A DNA stretch of 64,000 nt from Trichoplax adhaerens (taxonomy: Eukaryota; Placozoa; Uniplacotomia; Trichoplacea; Trichoplacidae). Made by a program: the position numbers and the translations under genes. Location: NCBI RefSeq assembly GCF_000150275.1, contig NW_002060947.1, positions 7,620,482 to 7,684,481 on the forward strand, in the 5' to 3' direction. The notes beneath the pieces were generated by a model that saw nothing but the letters and a program-made list of their open reading frames with translations, was not told the origin of the DNA and did no database searches. Of this stretch, positions 57,088-64,000 are shown piece after piece. Every line of letters starts with the position of its first letter. Position 1 is the stretch's first letter.

Positions 57088-57483
57088 TTAATTGCTACAG
57101 CGTACGTATTTATGGTTGATTTATTTTCTACAACGAATATTAATTGCTATAGCCTACGTATTTATGGTTGATATTTTCGATTCATTTACTACAACGAATA
57201 TTAATTGCTACAAACTACGTATTTATGGTTGATTTATTTTCTACAACGAATATAAATTGCTACAGACTACGTATTTATGGTTGATTTTATTTTCTACAAC
57301 GAATATTAATTGCTACAGACTACGTATTTATGGTTGATTTATTTTCTACAACGAATATTAATTGCTACAGACTACGTATTTATGGTTGATTTATTTTCTA
57401 CAACGAATATTAATTGCTACAGCCTACGTATTTATGGTTGATATTTTCGATTCATTTACTACAACGAATATTAATTGCTACAG
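57044..57483. repeat. 52-53-bp minisatellite, about eight units
   Basis: Units read TTGCTACAGACTACGTATTT, then ATGGTTGATTTATTTTCTAC, then AACGAATATTAA. Two units carry the longer variant GATATTTTCGATTCATTTAC in place of GATTTATTTTCTAC. The array grew from the end of the 197-bp duplication. It lies 350-790 bp upstream of the LEMD3 start codon. The units abut with no unique spacers. Confidence 0.88.
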
Positions 57484-57508
57484 GGGCAGTGCACGGGCAG
57501 GAAAGCCT

Positions 57509-57580
57509 ACAGTACAAGGCAGAAGGCTACAGTATACAGTACTGTACACTGTAGCCCAGTGCACCAGCTTGTACTGTACT
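57509..57580. repeat. GTAC-palindrome patch upstream of LEMD3
   Basis: CAGTACAAGG, ACAGTATACAGTACTGTACACTG and TTGTACTGTACTGG lie in a short, locally G+C-richer patch that follows the minisatellite. It resembles the larger array upstream of PINX1. It ends about 250 bp before the LEMD3 start codon. Confidence 0.6.
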
Positions 57581-57831
57581 GGACATCACTAGCTCAAGCG
57601 TCCCTCTACGGCAATATGGACGCTAAGACAAAAGCACCAGAAAGCGTTTTTAGCCTATCTTGGCTTGTCATCATCACCAATCGTAGGCTGTGATAGGACA
57701 AAATCGTCATCAGCTTGTTCACGCTTGTCATTTAAATTGCAATTATTGTTGTTTGCTTAGATGAACGATTAATTATCGCTCGTGTATCCGTCGTCAGTGT
57801 TGAATTAATTGATTTGGGTAAGAAATTAGCC

Positions 57832-60800
57832 ATGGCCTTGGTCAGCGATGAAGAATTAAGAGCTAAATTAATTGAATTTGGAGTAGATGTAGGTCCGATC
57901 GATTCCAATACCAGGAAGATTTATACCAAAAAATTAGATCGTTTGATAGCCAGCAAAACGACTAGCAATAAAAGAACTCCCAAACGAAGTAGTAGAAAAA
58001 CAAGAGCAACTCGAAGAACGACAGAGAATGAAGACGAAAATCAAGAAAAGTCAGTCAGTAAGAATACTTCCTTATCCAGCGCTCAAGTGAAACCCATCCA
58101 TTCGGAAGAAAGAGTCAGTAGCTCGGTCAGTAAGAGACTCTATCATACTAGCTCTCCAACAGCTCGAGCTGCACAACGACCTGTCGTCATGACTAGAATT
58201 AAAGAAACATTTTCTTCGGATGATGATGGACTTACTGTCCAGCGCACCAATATGCAAACAACCACTTCACCTTATTCTAATCCATCAACATTGGTAGCGC
58301 AAAATAAGAAAGTCGATCAGTGGCTAAGTAGTGGTAAACAGGTTCTTCGTCGCAATTTAATGTCTAATTGGGTGAGCCCAGCCAAAGACAATAATTCAAG
58401 TCAAGTCATGCATGATTCCACAGCTCAAGGCAATCAACAAAACGTGCCTAACAATTTAGTCTTACCAAAGTCACAGTATTGGCCTATCGATGCAACTCCG
58501 TTCTTATATCTATTGCTCATTATAATACTCTTGATTGCATTCGCTCGTGTAACCAATGATAGCAAGCAATATAAAGTACTATCGAAGGATATACCACAAG
58601 GTAAATGTTATCATTTTCTTATCATGTGCATCACTTCATTTTCATGGATGCTTTAGTTCATGTTGCTTACAATGGTAGCTCTATAATTGTTTAAAGAGAT
58701 GCTAAAAGTCGTATTGGCCATGTCATCTTCATCATCATAGAATATTGTAAAATAGCATGATATAGCCGACCTAGTCATGGCTACTATTCAACCTATTCGT
58801 TATGAAAATGAAATTTGCACACTTTGTCGCGCTGAGCTGCTTTCTTTCCATTGATCTACAACATCCATAGAATTTATCAACTTAATCCAGAATTTTAATT
58901 GCAGCTTCTATTAATGCACTACTCAATCATGCATGCAGTATCGGGTACTAGTCGATCCAATAAAAGATGTAAGAAAATCTTCGTAAAAACGATTGCCATA
59001 CGAGTATTCTCAACCAATGATGGTGTAATGCGCAGATCTATCTGTTTGTGCATAACCTTAAAATTAATTAATTGAAAGCTACACTACTGTATTGGTAGTC
59101 ATATTGATGATTATATAATAAACTCAATTGGCTAGTAAAAATTGTTATTTATATTACTCGTTTTATGTAATGATCATTACTACTATTGGTGAACTTTTTG
59201 AGCTATATCAATGTAACTTGAAAGTAGCATTGCCTACATCGCGAATCCATGGCCTAGCTACGGTCGTAAAAATGAGTACCAATAGTACAGATAGCAACTG
59301 TATCGGCTGCAGGTCATTTTATATTCAATCGCTATCTTACAAAAAGTCTTACCCGCTCGGGTATATTTGTTTCGATTCATTTAGATAAACTACTCCATGA
59401 TGTCAGTCGGGAAGAATGTGCAGCAATAATGACGTACCTAATGAAAGGAATCCATAAACAATCAGGTAAACCTTGTAAACGATTTATAAGCAAGCTATCA
59501 AATTAGCAATTATAATTACTACTAGTTTTCTTACGGCTGGTATGCAACAATCTAGCAAAATACGAATGTACCCGTGGAGTTCCAGAGAGATGGATAACTT
59601 GGCATCAAGCAACGGAATTAGTAACCGAAGTGGTAACCAATGCCTGCTTTAAACTGTGATATTATGCTCCAAATAATTAGCGAAGATGTTCTACATGCTA
59701 CTATCTTTGATTAATTAAAGTTAAAGCTATTCAACTTATCATAATAGCCTAGAGGAAAAGCAACTGCTCTATTTCAGAACTAGTACTTGTATTCTTGGCT
59801 CTTAAAAGTGCCATGAAAATAAGAACTTCTAACAGTTGCTTACTATATAGATGTCCGATCGTACAATTTCAAGTAAAAAGCCGAAAAATGATACTATTAA
59901 AGGCATCCTAAAGTTATTTAGTGACCTAAGCAGTAATTTTCCCGATTGGTGCATAACGTAAGGCGGAAAGTTCTTTTGCTAACATCACGAGCTCGAACTT
60001 GTTACAATTGCAGCACTGTCAATTAATCTGCTCTAATTTCCTAGCGTTAGCGAAAGTGGCGTTGAAAATGTAACATATCACTTTCAATCTTGCCGGTCGG
60101 CCAATTTTGGATGTGTATTGTGGCGACTTGTTCAAAACTCCTTCTACTTATTCCTTGTTGTATCGATAGGTACTGCATACATAGCTGAGTAGGAAACTTT
60201 ATTTAATGATAAAATTGTCTCGCAAAGATATCGCATTCTTTTATTTTTAAATTAACTCTAAGGGTATTTTATATTTCGCTTCGTATAGTGGTTATCCCTT
60301 GTTATACATATTATACTTGGTCGGAGGAACGAAAAAGAGCGCATAAAAGATGGTCTATAGAGCTTTATAAACTGATCGATCGGATTATCGGTACAATAAG
60401 CTATAGAAATGGTAATTCTAATCTTAATCTTAGTTCATTTTCGATTTATGACTTACATTTTATTATAGAGGTTGTCCGTACGCATTATACTGATAGCATG
60501 AATTCCGGCGACGCTTTACCATACGTTGCAGTTTCTCACGTGCGCGACATATTAATACCACCCATTCAGAGGTATTCTTGTTGTACTAGGTATTATTTCC
60601 ATGTCTGGTAGTAAACTGATAGTATTGTAACCTTTTATAACATTAACATAGACAACGAAAGCGCAAACTGTGGAATGAGGCCGCCAACTACGTCAGCAAG
60701 AACGATTCCCGTGTAAGGCTAGAAACACAAAGAATTGCTGGTGAAGATTTTGAGGTCTGGCGATGGACCTGTCAATCAAGTCCTGCATTGAACCACAAAT

Positions 60801-61318
60801 TTAAATCATTATATTCTAGCTTACCTATTGAAAAAAATTCAGAAATTGAGCAGTTAGTTGTGCCTGGAATTGGGTTTAAAGTTTGGCAAGGGCAAATAAA
60901 ACACACTAATAATATAATATCGAGGACGATTGAATGTAACGACAGTTGCTGCTTAAAGTTAGGGAATATGTTTGATTATGAGCTTGAAAGTGGTAGTGAC
61001 TGGACCAGTAGAATACAAGATGCCATTCTGGAAAAGTGTGGAGACAGCAGTAGCATAGTCCATATACATGTGGAAAGGTATTCTAATCGTGGTTCAGTTT
61101 ACATCAAGTGTAGTCAAATAGAAGATGCCAAAGAGACATTTAAAGCTATGCATGGCTGTATATTTGACGGTAGGATAGTTCGAGCTAGATTTATAAGTAA
61201 TCAGACATATCACAGCTTGTTTCCAGATGCAGCAAAATTTAGCGAGCCGTTGAAGCCTTCAAATGATTCCGTGAGATCAATGATATTTCTTGCTGAAGCG
61301 AATATATATCTAAGTTAA
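57832..61318 (+). CDS. LEMD3: LEM domain-containing inner nuclear membrane protein (MAN1)
   Basis: Exons I can place are 57832-58600, probably one starting at 58905, one near 59385-59470, one from 59555, then 60045-60169, 60289-60571 and 60652-61318 (stop). The last three chain in phase; the middle of the gene (58601-60044) is not fully resolved. The start is the ATG of GCCATGGCC. Residues 1-45 form a LEM domain (SDEELRAKLIEFGVDVGPID, then TRKIYTKKL), which binds BAF in this family. A basic, Ser-rich nucleoplasmic region and a first membrane segment (about 222-240) follow. The second membrane segment is NSFYLFLVVSI and onward, followed by a winged-helix region with PYVAVSHVRDILIPPIQR and ETQRIAGEDFEVWRW. 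The C-terminal RRM/UHM has GSVYIKCS and MHGCIFDGRIVRARF. The RRM separates MAN1 from LEMD2. In vertebrates MAN1 binds R-SMADs through this end and damps TGF-beta/BMP signalling. Confidence 0.92.
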
Positions 61319-64000
61319 ACTCACAACAACGGATGGCTTTCTGATATCGAGGTGCAATTGAAACTGACGTTGTTATAGTTTTACCGTTCCTAATTCGGTG
61401 TTATTACTTAACTTTGAAGCATTTAATGGAGAGAATTGGCATTGATGATGTTCCTATACTGGTTCAAAGCTGGTATACTATGAATACATAGATACTAGCT
61501 ACACAAATATTGTACATTCAGATTCTAACATAAAAATGGTCGAAATTTTCTTCCGCTTTTACATTATAACACTATTGTATAAAAGCTCTTACGAATTCCA
61601 TGTAAAGTTTGTAAGTTACTGCGGCTCGCTTGTTATCTTCTTGCGCTAGATCACAAGAATTTGTCAGATCTAAAATTTAATACTTGATGAATTGTAACCT
61701 CAGTTGAACTGTTATCTGTAACTACATAATTTTAGCGTGTGATATTTGTATCGCTAATACAACGTAAGTATACTGATTTTAAATTCTCTTTGCGAAACTG
61801 CAACTTTTCGAAAAACTATAAATGATTGTCTAATTCTTGAGATATTTAACATCAGAGGTCAGATGCTGAGAAGATTATGATACTATGATTTTAATACGAC
61901 TTGTGTGATGGTCTTTAACTTCATCTTAGCTTAAAAATAAGCTTTCAAAATCATTATAAAATATAATGTTAATCAAATCAGAAAACCTGCATTTTTACGC
62001 TCGCGCATTGTTGCTGGGTATGTTGTTGTGGCCGAAATATTGCATGCAATGACAATGTTCACAAATATATAAGTAATTTGTTACTGACCATAAATGCACT
62101 TACCATTATTCCTCGCAGCATGACACGAGATGACCTTTAATACGAGATCTTTGCTGTAAAATAGTGAACCTTTTGTGCATCTACATAAACAGTAGCTCTG
62201 AGTAACAAAGTATGGATGCATGCATTGTCAACTTTTAAAATACCGCTTACGAATGTGTGCTGTATAGTTGCAATCAGCTCTAATAATAAATATTTTATCA
62301 ATGATTGAATTAGATGAATAATAGGCCTGCAGATTACTGAAAGTTTCTGTAGTTATGCTGCGACAGTTGTCATTTTACTAAATATTGCAAACAAATTTAT
62401 GGAGCTGCCTTCCACCTCAAACAGCGTCATTGAATTAATCAGAGACTGACGTAAATTGTGATTATATGCACGTATGTGCCTATTTACTACTCAGATAACT
62501 ATAAATAAATGAAAATATTTTAATGACTCTCGAAAGGAATTAGCTAAAAATTATAATTTCGCCTCAAAATACGCTAACTACATTAAATATCGCTTTTTAA
62601 CACCCATAAATACGTGATATTATTCATCCTGTAATGCATAATCTTCAGTTATGGTACAGTATTATCGACAGCTTAACCGACAGACCAATAAATACGTGTA
62701 TATACATAAGACTAGAATTACACTTACTAGTCCTACAACCTATCGTGTTACTGACTGTAAATATGTGAGAGTTGTCATTCAACAATGACCCATTGCATCT
62801 CGAATACATCATAACCCATGTATACCTATAGTATATCATGGGCTGCAAGATGCACTAGTACATCTACTGTAGTAGTCCATATCTACATTAAGTGCAATAT
62901 TTCCTGTTCAACAGCTGATCAGCTGACGATTGTTCGATAATCTCGTATACTATACATTTAAAAATTTCAGCAAAATAAAAATTTGATGTACCCCTACCAA
63001 GCAGCGCACATGTGATATTGACATTGACGATGCGACACATGGCTGTCTACAAATGAGTCCTGATGATTATTTTTAGTCCTCATTTTTACATCTCGCATAA
63101 CCAGAAAAGAGGCTTCTAAAGAAAACCACGTAGGAAAGTAGATACAACAAAGTTCTATAAGATTAATCAATCAGTTGTATATATAAATATCTACGTTACA
63201 TAACTATAGTCTATATATACATGGTTCAATATAGTCCTTTATTCTTCAATTCTGTCATTAAAATACTACATTTTTTTCGGAGTAAAGCTTGCTAATAAAT
63301 ACAGTACATCAACTATGGTATTTGTTAAGGCTAAAATTAATAATACTAGGTACGGCTCCTATTTCCCTTAATTTATAATCATTGCATTTGGTCTATCCCG
63401 TTGTTCATTTTGTAGTATTTCCAAAATTCCCGAACTAATATGACAGTATTATATGATAGTTATTATTTGTTCATATATAGTTTGCAAGAAATCGAATTAA
63501 ATTGGATATCTTATGCCAAGCCATTGATACAGGAACTCCTTAATTTGCTTTAAATATGTCAATATTGCTGTGATCATATAAGCGGAAAAAAGCATAGATA
63601 TCTCACTGTAGATTTGTAGCATAAAGGTTCAATTTTTTGGATAGATAATAGTTTTATTTATACTTGAATGGAGTATTTTCAAATAATTTGGATCAACTAC
63701 AAAGACAAGACAAGGATCACTGACTCATTATCTTTTTAGTCTTTATACTATGATATATTAAAGGAATTACAGTAGAGATTTAAATCATTATAATTAAAAT
63801 CCGCTTATCATTATTTTATCCTTTAGATTTTTTTGGAATTGTCCAAGTGATAGATGAAGATTAGTTCTTTCGGCACCCTCAATTTTATCATTCATAATAT
63901 AATTAATGCAGAATAAATCCCTAATTTTTTAATATTATTCAATTAAGAATCTGCACATTTTCATTTCGTGTTCCCATCCTTTTGTAGCAATCGAGAACTC
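61319..64000. other. Region downstream of LEMD3, no gene seen
   Basis: Stops are dense in every frame and I recognise no exon. The first few hundred bases should be the LEMD3 3' UTR. A diverged match to the 16-mer of the 55-56 kb repeats lies near 62663. Confidence 0.5.

Noticed and set aside
57044-57483. CRISPR-like regular repeats
   Set aside because: Units abut with no unique spacers and the genome is eukaryotic. It is a minisatellite.
57362-57693. Two overlapping 72-76-codon frames on the plus strand
   Set aside because: They translate the minisatellite and the GTAC patch.
58072-58257. Minus-strand frame opposite LEMD3 exon 1
   Set aside because: It is an antisense shadow of the LEMD3 nucleoplasmic region.
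1-64000. tRNA, rRNA or other structured RNA genes
   Set aside because: I looked for conserved tRNA A/B-box pairs and rRNA cores and found none convincing by eye.

Overview
The window is nuclear DNA of a metazoan. It is about two-thirds A+T, its genes are split by many short GT-AG introns, and it encodes animal-type families: a voltage-gated calcium-channel alpha-2/delta subunit, a PTF1-type bHLH factor and a LEM-domain inner nuclear membrane protein with a C-terminal RRM. High A+T, dense conserved introns and compact genes fit a placozoan (Trichoplax-like) genome best, but that is inference. I assembled the exon models by hand from reading frame, splice signals and intron phase. Most models close in frame from start to stop; exceptions are stated.

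Layout. (1) 1-9,000, minus strand: the 5' half of a DUF4062/P-loop/TPR gene (copy A, exons 1-5, continuing off the left edge), then a decayed duplicate of its 5' end (about 6,300-8,460). (2) 9,009-19,285, minus strand: a complete paralogue (copy C, 24 exons, about 1,199 aa). Copies A and C start with an MGC(S/A)SS lipidation motif, and copy C carries Walker A and B motifs, so these look like membrane-tethered STAND (NLR/TEP1-like) NTPases. (3) 19,286-25,747: gene-free, between divergent genes. (4) 25,748-37,424, plus strand: CACNA2D, 41 exons, 1,075 aa, with an intact MIDAS. (5) 37,425-40,047: a 15-bp inverted repeat and an array of GTAC-rich palindromes. (6) 40,048-42,669, plus strand: PINX1, a G-patch telomerase inhibitor/ribosome-biogenesis factor, 6 exons, 272 aa. 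(7) 43,070-43,615, minus strand: a single-exon bHLH gene convergent with PINX1. (8) 43,616-57,831: about 14 kb without a recognisable gene, containing a possible LTR fragment, diverged local repeats, a 197-bp tandem duplication and a 52-53-bp minisatellite. (9) 57,832-61,318, plus strand: LEMD3/MAN1. (10) 61,319-64,000: nothing recognised.

The genes do not form one pathway. The most unusual part is the left third, a tandem birth-and-death array of lipid-anchored STAND NTPases whose upstream DNA keeps a shared 26-bp element. A second point of interest is that GTAC-palindrome repeats lie just upstream of both PINX1 and LEMD3.
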